A stretch of 23,116 nucleotides of DNA, taken from contig CAZGSG010000068.1 of NCBI GenBank assembly GCA_964528095.1, positions 1 to 23,116 of the forward strand, read 5' to 3'. This DNA comes from CAZGSG01 sp964528095 (GTDB lineage Bacteria > Bacteroidota > Bacteroidia > Chitinophagales > Chitinophagaceae). The notes below the pieces were generated by a model. It was not told where the DNA came from, searched no databases, and saw only the letters and a list, made by a program, of their open reading frames with translations. The translations under genes were made by a program, and so were the position numbers. Shown in pieces: positions 8,776 through 16,394 of the stretch. The stretch's first letter is position 1. Every line of letters begins with the position of its first letter.

Positions 8776-9516
8776 TTAAAGTTTCCTGATTTTGATATTC
8801 CTGTACCACACATTATTACCATGGTGCTGCAGGCTTATTTTACCTTTTTTATATGTTCCGAAGTCTTTGTACTTTTTAAATTTACTTCCGGCGATCAGGG
8901 CCCTCCATGCATCATCCCACATAGTAGTAGATACTACATTTACGCCATTTAAAAAAAGATCAAGCTTGCCATTCACCGATCTGATCTCCGCGCTGTTCCA
9001 TTCCAGTGCAGGCTTTACCGTTTCTTTTGAAGATGCGATAAGATCATACAGATCGCCTGCACGGTGTTTATTGATCTTTGCGTCGGCGTGACGTTCATTA
9101 TCGAGTACCTGCATTTCAGGACCAGTATGCCAGGGCCATTCATACTTCGCTTTATCTTCCATTATATAAAAGATCACGCCGCTATTGCCACCCTGATCTA
9201 TTTTCCAATCATATTTCAGGTCGAAATCACCAAACTCCTCATCTGTCACAAGATCACCCCCGGTCTTGTCTTTCGAATCGAGGGCAATACTGTTGTCTTC
9301 AACCCTCCAGGCTGTGCCGACTGGCAGGTTGCCATAGGTATGCCACCCTTTGGTAGATGTTCCATCAAAAAGCAACTTCCAGCCTTCTTTCTTTTCTTGT
9401 TTGGTAAGTTTGTTCAATTCTTCATTTTGATGACTTCCTGTATCAGCGATCTTTTTTTCGTTGGAACAAGCTACGGCCAGTAAAGCCGTACAGCCCACGA
9501 GCATATGTTTTAACAT
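8776..9516 (-). CDS. DUF1080 lipoprotein, 3-keto-disaccharide hydrolase family
   Basis: This concanavalin-like beta-sandwich family (PF06439) is named for 3-keto-disaccharide hydrolases, and members act on the glycosidic bond of glycosides already oxidised at C3. The 246 residues begin with a lipoprotein signal (LLAVAC, lipid on Cys17), so it sits on a periplasmic or outer membrane face. The single domain (about 44-246) shows EGWKLLFDGTSTKGWHTYG at its start, then GGNSGVIFYI, WHTGPEMQVLDN with HADAKINKHRAGDLYDL, and the closing HHGNNVWYRNIKI. It is the last gene of the minus-strand set, 12 bases after the cytochrome c gene. GMC dehydrogenases encoded nearby would supply the 3-keto substrate. 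Hydrolysis versus beta-elimination/hydration cannot be told from sequence. Confidence 0.9.
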   Translation of the reverse strand: MLKHMLVGCTALLAVACSNEKKIADTGSHQNEELNKLTKQEKKEGWKLLFDGTSTKGWHTYGNLPVGTAWRVEDNSIALDSKDKTGGDLVTDEEFGDFDLKYDWKIDQGGNSGVIFYIMEDKAKYEWPWHTGPEMQVLDNERHADAKINKHRAGDLYDLIASSKETVKPALEWNSAEIRSVNGKLDLFLNGVNVVSTTMWDDAWRALIAGSKFKKYKDFGTYKKGKISLQHHGNNVWYRNIKIRKL

Positions 9517-9528
9517 GTGTATTGTGTA

Positions 9529-9915
9529 TTATTTTTTAAGCAACAGAATATATTTCACCATTTTCTCTGCGTCTGCCTGGGATACGGCAGGGTGCGGGAT
9601 CATCGGCACCTGTCCCCATACCCCGCTTCCGCCGGATATTATTTTCTTTGCCAGTTCAGGTACGATCCTGTCTTTTGCCTCACTTGCATATTTCTCCGCC
9701 ACTTCGCGGTATGTGGGGCCTGTTACCTTATCATCTACTTTATGACAGGTAGGGCAACCATTTGTCGCCACCAGTTGAAGGCCTTCCTTGTACTCGGGAG
9801 ATTGCGTAACATCTGCTACTTTTTCGGGTTCAGCTTTTTTCTCTCCCGATGAATCGCCGCTATTGCATGCAAGCAATACAACAAATGCCAGCGAAGGAAT
9901 GATGATCTTTTTCAT
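9529..9915 (-). CDS. Cytochrome c lipoprotein (c-551/c-552 type)
   Basis: A small monohaem electron carrier of 128 residues. Residues 1-17 form a lipoprotein signal ending LLAC (Cys17), then a charged linker, then one class I cytochrome c domain. The haem site CPTCH spans 54-58 and the axial methionine is Met105 in the loop VWGQVPMIPHP, typical of c-551/c-552 proteins. It should be anchored facing the periplasm. It lies between the TIM-barrel enzyme and DUF1080 genes on the same strand, and is the obvious electron acceptor for the GMC dehydrogenase complex encoded divergently. Membrane-bound GMC dehydrogenases of the gluconate and glucoside 3-dehydrogenase types use such a cytochrome. The pairing is inferred from context. 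Confidence 0.93.
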   Translation of the reverse strand: MKKIIIPSLAFVVLLACNSGDSSGEKKAEPEKVADVTQSPEYKEGLQLVATNGCPTCHKVDDKVTGPTYREVAEKYASEAKDRIVPELAKKIISGGSGVWGQVPMIPHPAVSQADAEKMVKYILLLKK

Positions 9916-9951
9916 ATTAGCTCTTATTAATATTAAATGTGGGTTAATAAT

Positions 9952-11007
9952 TTATTTTAATCCTAGAATAGACCTGTTAAAGTTATCATCTGTTTTGGCT
10001 CCTGCAAAATCATCAAAGGCTTTTTCCGTTACACGGATAATATGTTTTTGAATAAACTCCGCTCCTTCTTTTGCTCCGTCTTCTGCGTTCTTTATACAAC
10101 ATTCCCATTCCATCACTGCCCAGCCTTTGTAATCGTATTCAGATAATTTTGAAAATATTCGTTTAAAATCAACCTGCCCGTCTCCCGGCGACCGGTAGCG
10201 ACCTGCCCGCTTCAGCCAGCTTTGGTATCCACCAAAAGTACCTTGTTTACCAGTAGAATTGAATTCCGCGTCCTTTACATGAAATGCCCGGATCCGCTCG
10301 TGGTAAAAATCGATGTATTGTATATAATCAAGCTGCTGTAGTACAAAATGAGAAGGATCGTATAAAAGACAGGCCCTTGCATGGTTGTTTACTTTATCGA
10401 GGAACATCTCATAGGTTTCCCCGTCAAAAAGATCTTCGCCGGGATGTATTTCATAACAAACATCCACGCCACATTCATCAAAATAGTTCAGGATAGGCAA
10501 CCAGCGCCTGGCCAGTTCTTCAAACCCCGTATCCACTAATCCCGCAGGACGCTGTGGCCAGGGATGAAATGTATGCCATAACAATGAACCGCTAAAAGTA
10601 GGATGTGCAGTAAGTCCCATATTCTGTGAAGCTTTTGCGCCATACTTCAGCTGCCGAACAGCCCATTCAGTACGCGCTTTGGGATTTTTATGTAATGCCG
10701 CGGGTGCAAATCCATCAAAAAGATCATCATATGCAGGATGCACAGCGATCAGCTGTCCCTGCAAATGTGTTGATAGCTCACTTACTTCGAGACCACATTC
10801 TTCCACGATACCTTTGATCTCGTCTGCATATGTTTTACTTTCTGCGGCTTGTTTCAGGTCAATGCAACGCGCATCCCAGGTGGGGATTTGTACTGCTTTA
10901 AAACCAAGCGACTCTGCCCATAAACAAATAGCTCGCAGGTTATTGAAGGGGGGCCTGTCTCCCAGGAACTGTGCCAGAAAGATGCCGGGGCCTTTGATTG
11001 TTGTCAT
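9952..11007 (-). CDS. Sugar phosphate isomerase/epimerase-like TIM-barrel protein, cytoplasmic
   Basis: A 351-residue member of the xylose-isomerase-like TIM-barrel superfamily (PF01261). It has no signal peptide, so it should be cytoplasmic, unlike the two Tat-exported relatives in this locus. Likely metal ligands are Glu186 (CYEIHPGED), Asp217 (LLYDPSH), His243 (AFHVKD) and Glu300 (VMEWE). Relatives act as isomerases, epimerases or 3-keto-glycoside lyase/hydratases, so the exact reaction is open. Just downstream of the Gfo/Idh/MocA gene (65 bases), it recalls the dehydrogenase-plus-isomerase pairs of levoglucosan and related 3-keto sugar pathways. The start ATG at 11007 gives MTTIKGPGIFLAQFLGD, leading straight into the first barrel strand. 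Confidence 0.88.
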   Translation of the reverse strand: MTTIKGPGIFLAQFLGDRPPFNNLRAICLWAESLGFKAVQIPTWDARCIDLKQAAESKTYADEIKGIVEECGLEVSELSTHLQGQLIAVHPAYDDLFDGFAPAALHKNPKARTEWAVRQLKYGAKASQNMGLTAHPTFSGSLLWHTFHPWPQRPAGLVDTGFEELARRWLPILNYFDECGVDVCYEIHPGEDLFDGETYEMFLDKVNNHARACLLYDPSHFVLQQLDYIQYIDFYHERIRAFHVKDAEFNSTGKQGTFGGYQSWLKRAGRYRSPGDGQVDFKRIFSKLSEYDYKGWAVMEWECCIKNAEDGAKEGAEFIQKHIIRVTEKAFDDFAGAKTDDNFNRSILGLK

Positions 11008-11072
11008 GATACTGGTAAAAAATTTAAAAGTAAAAACTGAAACCGGATACAGCGTTGATTAGTGATTTTATA

Positions 11073-12233
11073 TTACCCTTCCAGGCTGATCCATTTCTCA
11101 TTCGACTTACCGCTTTCGATCACCTTCTCCACGAACAGCATTCCTCTTACCCCATCATCCACGCCTGGGAAGTCCAGCCATTCAGGTTTTGGTTCTTCCC
11201 CGCTTATTCTTGCTTTTACGGACAATGCAAAGTTGCGGTATAGATTGGCAAATGCTTCCAGATATCCTTCAGGATGACCCGGCGGCACACGTGTATTGTG
11301 TTTTGCGTAACTACTCAGGTAAGCATTGCCGGCGCGAAAGATCTCGGTTGGTTTATCAAGCCATTTTACCAGCAATGTATTTGCATCTTCCTGTTTCCAT
11401 TCCAGTCCACCCTTTTCTCCATACACTCTTACTTTCGTATTATTCTCTTCACCAGCGGCTACCTGTGTCGCATACAATAAACCACTGGCGCCATTTTCAA
11501 ATTTCAATAATACCGCACCATCATCATCCAGCTTACGCCCTTCCACCACTGTATTGATATCGGCACAGATCTTTGTTATTTTCAATCCGCTCACGTATTC
11601 GGCAAGGTTGAATGCATGGGTTCCAATATCGCCCATAGCACCGGCGATCCCACTTTGTGCAGGATTGGTTCTCCAGGAAGCCTGTTTGTTTTCTGCACCT
11701 TCCAGGAAAGTACTCAACCACCCCTGCGGGTAATCTACATAGATCTTTCTGATGTTGCCAAATTTACCGCTCAATACCTGCTGCCTTGCTTCTTTTACCA
11801 TCGGGTAGCCTGTATAAGTATGTGTAAGGCAAAAAAACAGTTGGCTTTTTTTAGCTATTTCTGATAGTATTTTGCCTTCTTTTAGATCAAAGGCCAGCGG
11901 TTTATCCAACACGACATGAAACCCGTTTTCCATTGCAAGTTTCGCTGGCTCGAAGTGTACATGATTCGGAGTAACGATGCTCACGAAATCCATACGCTCG
12001 TTCGGTGGTAATGCGGCTTCCCTACGGATCATTTCTTTATATGACCCGTAGATCCGCTGTGGTGGAAGGTTCAGCGACAATCCTGTTTGTTTTGACTTCT
12101 CCTCGTCACTACTGAAAGCACCGCAAACCAATTCTATTTCTCCATCTATATTCGCAGCTATACGATGCACAGCACCAATAAATGCTCCCGGACCGCCACC
12201 AATCATCCCCATACGTAATTTTCTGTTCAGCAT
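11073..12233 (-). CDS. Gfo/Idh/MocA family NAD(P)-dependent oxidoreductase, cytoplasmic
   Basis: A 386-residue dehydrogenase or reductase. The N-terminal Rossmann domain (about 1-140) opens GMIGGGPGAFIG. The segment VVLDKPLAF near residue 118 holds the conserved Lys-Pro (usually EKP, here DKP). The C-terminal alpha/beta domain contains GDIGTHAFNLAEY near 213-225, whose Asp and His fit the active-site motif of the family. There is no signal peptide, so it should act in the cytoplasm. It is first in the minus-strand set and diverges from the permease gene with 110 bases between starts. The likely role is reducing a 3-keto sugar to the hexose, or the reverse oxidation, with NAD(P). The substrate is inferred from context only. 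Confidence 0.92.
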   Translation of the reverse strand: MLNRKLRMGMIGGGPGAFIGAVHRIAANIDGEIELVCGAFSSDEEKSKQTGLSLNLPPQRIYGSYKEMIRREAALPPNERMDFVSIVTPNHVHFEPAKLAMENGFHVVLDKPLAFDLKEGKILSEIAKKSQLFFCLTHTYTGYPMVKEARQQVLSGKFGNIRKIYVDYPQGWLSTFLEGAENKQASWRTNPAQSGIAGAMGDIGTHAFNLAEYVSGLKITKICADINTVVEGRKLDDDGAVLLKFENGASGLLYATQVAAGEENNTKVRVYGEKGGLEWKQEDANTLLVKWLDKPTEIFRAGNAYLSSYAKHNTRVPPGHPEGYLEAFANLYRNFALSVKARISGEEPKPEWLDFPGVDDGVRGMLFVEKVIESGKSNEKWISLEG

Positions 12234-12343
12234 ATTAATCGTTTGGTGAAAATGTTATTGCTTTATTATGACAAAATAATTCTAAAAATAGTACATTTAG
12301 CTTTCAGGCAATATATTTTTCAAATTCTAACGTAAGGCTTTGT

Positions 12344-13576
12344 ATGAAATCAATCACGCGCGTTCAGCTCTCCTTTATGATGTTTCTTGAATTTTTTATC
12401 TGGGGAGGTTGGTTTGTAACCCTGGGTACTTTTTTAGGAAGCAACCTCAATGCTAACGGAAGCCAAACTGCAAGCGTATTTGGCACGCAATCCTGGGGTG
12501 CTATCATTGCTCCTTTCATCATTGGCCTCATTGCCGACAGGTATATTAACGCCGAAAAGATACTGGGCGCCCTTCATATTTTAGGCGCTATCCTCATGTA
12601 TCAAATGTATAATGCGGATAATATCTCTGTATTTTATCCCTACGTATTAATTTATATGATACTGTATATGCCAACACTCGCTTTGGTCAATTCCGTATCA
12701 TTCAACCAGATGAAAGATCCTGAAAAAGAATTTTCCAGCATCAGGGTTTTTGGAACCATAGGATGGATTACCGCGGGCTTATTGATCAGTTATCTTTTTC
12801 ACTGGGATACAAAAGAAAATACCAGCCAGGGTTTATTAAAAAATACATTCCTGATGGCGGGCATTGCTTCGCTGGTGTTAGGTGTATTTAGTTTTACGCT
12901 TCCCAAAACGCCTCCTTCCAAAACGCCAGGAGAAAAAGTATCGCTGAGTCAGATACTTGGCCTTGATGCGCTCAAACTGCTGAAAGATAAAAATTTCGCG
13001 ATCTTCTTTGTATCGTCTATCCTCATATGTATACCACTTGCCTTCTATTACCAGAATGCCAATTCATTTCTTTCTAATATCGGCGTGGCTAACCCTACGG
13101 GCAAAATGACGATCGGCCAGATCTCTGAAGTTCTTTTCCTCCTGCTCTTACCAGTATTTTTTACCAAATACGGCTTTAAGAAAACTATACTTGTGGGCAT
13201 GCTTGCATGGGCTCTCCGTTACGCGTTGTTCGCCTATGGCAACGCAGGTGAGTTGAGCTTTATGCTCATTATCGGAATAGCGCTTCATGGTGTTTGTTAT
13301 GATTTCTTTTTTGTATCCGGCCAGATCTATACAAACGCAAGGGCTGGTGAAAAATATAAAAGCGCCGCACAGGGTCTTATAACGCTGGCCACCTATGGCG
13401 TAGGTATGCTGATCGGTTTTGAAATTGCAGGCATGATCACTGATTCGTACAAAGTAGCAGACAACGTATTTAATTATAAGATGATCTGGATCATTCCTGC
13501 CGCTATTGCGGCAGTGGTCTTTCTTCTTTTCGCTTTGTTTTTCAAAGATGAAAAAAAGAAACCCGAAATCGTTTAA
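12344..13576 (+). CDS. MFS permease of the nucleoside:H+ symporter family
   Basis: A 410-residue inner-membrane transporter with about twelve hydrophobic segments, resembling the nucleoside:H+ symporter family (PF03825, NupG/XapB). Visible features include the opening LSFMMFLEFFIWGGWFVTLGT pattern across the first segment, LIADRYINAEKILG after helix 2 and FGTIGWITAGLLISY near residue 140. It heads the plus-strand gene set and diverges from the Gfo/Idh gene. In Bacteroidota such permeases often sit beside sugar isomerase and GMC genes, so the cargo here is more likely a sugar or keto sugar released in the periplasm than a nucleoside. That is inference from neighbours. The ATG at 12344 fits the usual family N-terminus. 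Confidence 0.88.
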   Translation: MKSITRVQLSFMMFLEFFIWGGWFVTLGTFLGSNLNANGSQTASVFGTQSWGAIIAPFIIGLIADRYINAEKILGALHILGAILMYQMYNADNISVFYPYVLIYMILYMPTLALVNSVSFNQMKDPEKEFSSIRVFGTIGWITAGLLISYLFHWDTKENTSQGLLKNTFLMAGIASLVLGVFSFTLPKTPPSKTPGEKVSLSQILGLDALKLLKDKNFAIFFVSSILICIPLAFYYQNANSFLSNIGVANPTGKMTIGQISEVLFLLLLPVFFTKYGFKKTILVGMLAWALRYALFAYGNAGELSFMLIIGIALHGVCYDFFFVSGQIYTNARAGEKYKSAAQGLITLATYGVGMLIGFEIAGMITDSYKVADNVFNYKMIWIIPAAIAAVVFLLFALFFKDEKKKPEIV

Positions 13577-13712
13577 GGACTATCACAGCACATGTAAAAG
13601 CTTGATCAGGTTTGTCAGTTGAATAAGAGTTATCATGAATTGAAGGGATAAAATTGCTGAACCTAAATAATCATGCTTCAAAGCAGGATGATGCATAATT
13701 AATGATTACCAG

Positions 13713-14606
13713 ATGGAAAATAATTCCAGTCGTCGCACGGCTATAAAAAAAATTGCACTGGGCTCATTGGCTGCCGCGGTCTTACAACCGGGGCAGGCAT
13801 CGGCATTTGAAACTATGGAAACACAAAAATTAAAAGGGAATATCAATCATTCGGTTTGCTGGTGGACTTTCGGTCATCTTTCCATTGAACAAATGTGCCA
13901 GGCAGTTAAAAGCCTGGGACTTTCTGCCATCGATCTGGTAGCTCCCAAAGACTGGCCGGTCTTACAAAAAAATGGTATCCATTGTTCCATGTGTTATACT
14001 GCAGGCAATATCAGTCTCACCGAGGGATGGAACAATCCTGCATTGCATCCCGCGCTTATCAAAGAGTTCTCCGAGGCTATTCCTCTTGTTGCTGCGGCCG
14101 GCTACAAAAATCTTATCTGTTTCAGCGGCAACCGCAATGGTATGGATGATGAAACCGGTATGAAAAACTGCACGGAAGGGTTAAAAAAGATCATGCCCCT
14201 GGCAGAAAAAAATAATGTCATCATCCAGATGGAATTATTCAACAGCAAAATAGATCATAAAGATTATATGTGCGATAAAAGCGCCTGGGGCGTGGAACTG
14301 TGTAAAAGGATCGGTTCACCAAATTTTAAACTCCTGTATGATATCTACCATATGCAGATCAACGAAGGAGATGTGATTCGTACCATTCGTAATGATCATG
14401 CTTATTTTGGCCATTATCATACGGCAGGTGTTCCCGGCAGGCATGAGATTGATGAATCGCAGGAATTGTATTACCCTGCTATCATGAAAGAGATCCTTGC
14501 GACAGGATACACGGGCTATGTAGCCCAGGAATTTATTCCTACAGCAAAAGAAAACAAAGACAAACTCACAGCGCTAAAAAAAGCAATAAAGATCTGTGAT
14601 ATTTAA
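13713..14606 (+). CDS. Tat-exported hydroxypyruvate-isomerase-like TIM-barrel protein
   Basis: A 297-residue member of the xylose-isomerase-like TIM-barrel superfamily, closest in look to the hydroxypyruvate isomerase group. The N-terminus carries a twin-arginine signal (SRRTAIKKIALG, then a hydrophobic run ending GQASA at residue 31), so it is exported folded to the periplasm, often with metal already bound. Likely metal ligands are Glu174 (QMELFNSK), Asp210 with His213 (LLYDIYHMQ), His234 or His236 (GHYHTAG) and Glu273 (AQEF). It lies 136 bases after the permease and 95 before the first GMC gene. Its periplasmic address argues against hydroxypyruvate as substrate and for a role on 3-keto glycosides made there. 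That role is inferred. Confidence 0.88.
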   Translation: MENNSSRRTAIKKIALGSLAAAVLQPGQASAFETMETQKLKGNINHSVCWWTFGHLSIEQMCQAVKSLGLSAIDLVAPKDWPVLQKNGIHCSMCYTAGNISLTEGWNNPALHPALIKEFSEAIPLVAAAGYKNLICFSGNRNGMDDETGMKNCTEGLKKIMPLAEKNNVIIQMELFNSKIDHKDYMCDKSAWGVELCKRIGSPNFKLLYDIYHMQINEGDVIRTIRNDHAYFGHYHTAGVPGRHEIDESQELYYPAIMKEILATGYTGYVAQEFIPTAKENKDKLTALKKAIKICDI

Positions 14607-14701
14607 AATGCATAATTAACATTTAATAGCCTGCATTTAACCGCATATTTTTTAATTTAATGTTGATATACAATAATTGATCATAAACGCAAACCTGATA
14701 T

Positions 14702-16387
14702 ATGGCAGATAATACGTACGATGCAATAGTAATTGGCTCCGGCATTAGTGGCGGATGGGCAGCAAAAGAACTTTGTGAAAAAGGACTAAAAGTGATCATG
14801 CTTGAACGTGGCCGGGATATCAAACACGTAAAAGATTATACCAACGCAAGCAAGGATATCTGGGAATTTCCTCACCGTGGTGGTCGCACACAAAAAATGA
14901 TCGAAGATTATCCTGTTCTTAAAAGAGACTACCCGCTGAATGAAGAGGTACTTGATTACTGGGTAAAGGATAAGGAATGTCCTTATACAGAAACAAAACC
15001 ATTCTCCTGGTTCAGGGGCTATCATGTAGGTGGCCGTTCGCTTATGTGGGGACGCCAGAGCTACCGCTGGAACAAATGGGATTTTGAAGCGAATGCAAAG
15101 GAAGGTATTGGCGTAGACTGGCCGATCCGGTACAATGATATTGAATCCTGGTATGGGTATGCGGAAAGATTTGCAGGAATACAGGGTAGCAAAGAAGGAC
15201 TGGAAGTATTACCGGATGGTGATTTTTTACCAGCCATGGAAATGAATATCGTAGAAAAAGATGTAGCAGCAAGGTTAAAAGAAAAATCAAAGGGTACCCG
15301 TCATATGTTCATCGGCAGGTCTGCTAATATCACCGAATCAAGACCGGAACAGGGACGTGTTAATTGCCAGTATCGCAACCGTTGCTGGAGAGGCTGTCCT
15401 TTTGGTGCTTATTTCAGCACACAATCGGCCACACTTCCTGCTGCAACAGCTACTGGTAATCTTACACTCAGACCCTTTTCCATTGTCACCAAAATATTGT
15501 ATGATAAGAATACAAAAAAAGCGACGGGTGTAGAGGTGCTGGATGCGGAAAACAACCAGACATATGAATACAAAGCGAAGATCGTTTTCCTCAATGCTTC
15601 AGCATTGAACTCCGCGTGGGTGCTGATGAACTCTGCTACCGATGTATGGGATGGCGGATTGGGTAGCAGCAGCGGCGAATTGGGACATAATGTAATGGAC
15701 CACCATTTTCGTTGCGGCGCTTCAGGCAAAGTAGAAGGTTATGATGATAAATATATTTTTGGACGACGCCCTACAGGGGTATATGTTCCAAGATTCCGCA
15801 ATATCTATGACGACAAACGAGATTATGTACGTGGCTTTGGATACCAGGGCAGCGCGAGTCGCTCTGGCTGGAACAGGGATATTGCCGAACTAACTATTGG
15901 TGGCGATCTGAAAGATGCGTTGGCAGAACCCGGCGGCTGGCGTATTGGCCTTACTGGCTTTGGAGAAATGCTTCCCTATCACGATAACAAAATAACCCTT
16001 AATAAAGACAAGAAAGATAAATGGGGATTGCCTGTACTGGATATGGATGTAGAGATAAAAGAAAATGAGATCAGGATGCGTAAGGATATGATGAATGATG
16101 CGAAGGAAATGCTGGAGATGGCAGGCGTGAAAGATATTAATGTCTACGATAGTGGATATGAAGTAGGCATGGGTATACATGAAATGGGCACTGCGAGAAT
16201 GGGTAAAGACCCTAAAACATCTGTGCTTAACGGCAATAACCAGGTATGGGATGCGCCCAATGTGTTTATAACAGATGGGGCCTGCATGACTTCTGCTTCC
16301 TGTGTTAATCCATCATTGACCTATATGGCGCTTACTGCAAGAGCAGCGGATTTTGCAGTAAAAGAATTAAAAAAGGGCAACTTATAA
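14702..16387 (+). CDS. GMC family FAD dehydrogenase, probable glucoside 3-dehydrogenase catalytic subunit (copy 1)
   Basis: A 561-residue flavoprotein of the glucose-methanol-choline family. The FAD-binding GSGISGGWAAKEL starts at residue 12 and ends with Glu-Arg of MLERGRD. The C-terminal half holds the catalytic pair His493 (GIHEMGTARMG) and Asn536 (SCVNPSLTYMA). Three cysteines spaced CX5CX3CP at residues 222, 228 and 232 resemble the iron-sulfur site of membrane-type FAD glucose and fructose dehydrogenases. It has no signal peptide, so export should depend on the Tat small subunit encoded downstream. Related enzymes oxidise sugars at C3 (glucoside 3-dehydrogenase) or C2 (gluconate); C3 is favoured by the DUF1080 neighbour. 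The stop is only 7 bases before the start of its tandem paralogue. Confidence 0.9.
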   Translation: MADNTYDAIVIGSGISGGWAAKELCEKGLKVIMLERGRDIKHVKDYTNASKDIWEFPHRGGRTQKMIEDYPVLKRDYPLNEEVLDYWVKDKECPYTETKPFSWFRGYHVGGRSLMWGRQSYRWNKWDFEANAKEGIGVDWPIRYNDIESWYGYAERFAGIQGSKEGLEVLPDGDFLPAMEMNIVEKDVAARLKEKSKGTRHMFIGRSANITESRPEQGRVNCQYRNRCWRGCPFGAYFSTQSATLPAATATGNLTLRPFSIVTKILYDKNTKKATGVEVLDAENNQTYEYKAKIVFLNASALNSAWVLMNSATDVWDGGLGSSSGELGHNVMDHHFRCGASGKVEGYDDKYIFGRRPTGVYVPRFRNIYDDKRDYVRGFGYQGSASRSGWNRDIAELTIGGDLKDALAEPGGWRIGLTGFGEMLPYHDNKITLNKDKKDKWGLPVLDMDVEIKENEIRMRKDMMNDAKEMLEMAGVKDINVYDSGYEVGMGIHEMGTARMGKDPKTSVLNGNNQVWDAPNVFITDGACMTSASCVNPSLTYMALTARAADFAVKELKKGNL

Positions 16388-16394
16388 AATTCAT

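Noticed and set aside
9064..9483. Long plus-strand frame opposite the DUF1080 gene
   Set aside because: A shadow of the DUF1080 coding sequence, with no family motifs.
12237..12262. Possible LacI-type operator (AATCGTTTGG) in the divergent region
   Set aside because: The palindrome is only partial, a single copy is present and no regulator gene is nearby. Not enough to support a site.
13577..13712. Imperfect hairpin and the ATGCATAATTAA string shared with the region after 14606
   Set aside because: The stem is interrupted and short, there is no T tract, and the shared 12-base AT-rich string is likely chance.
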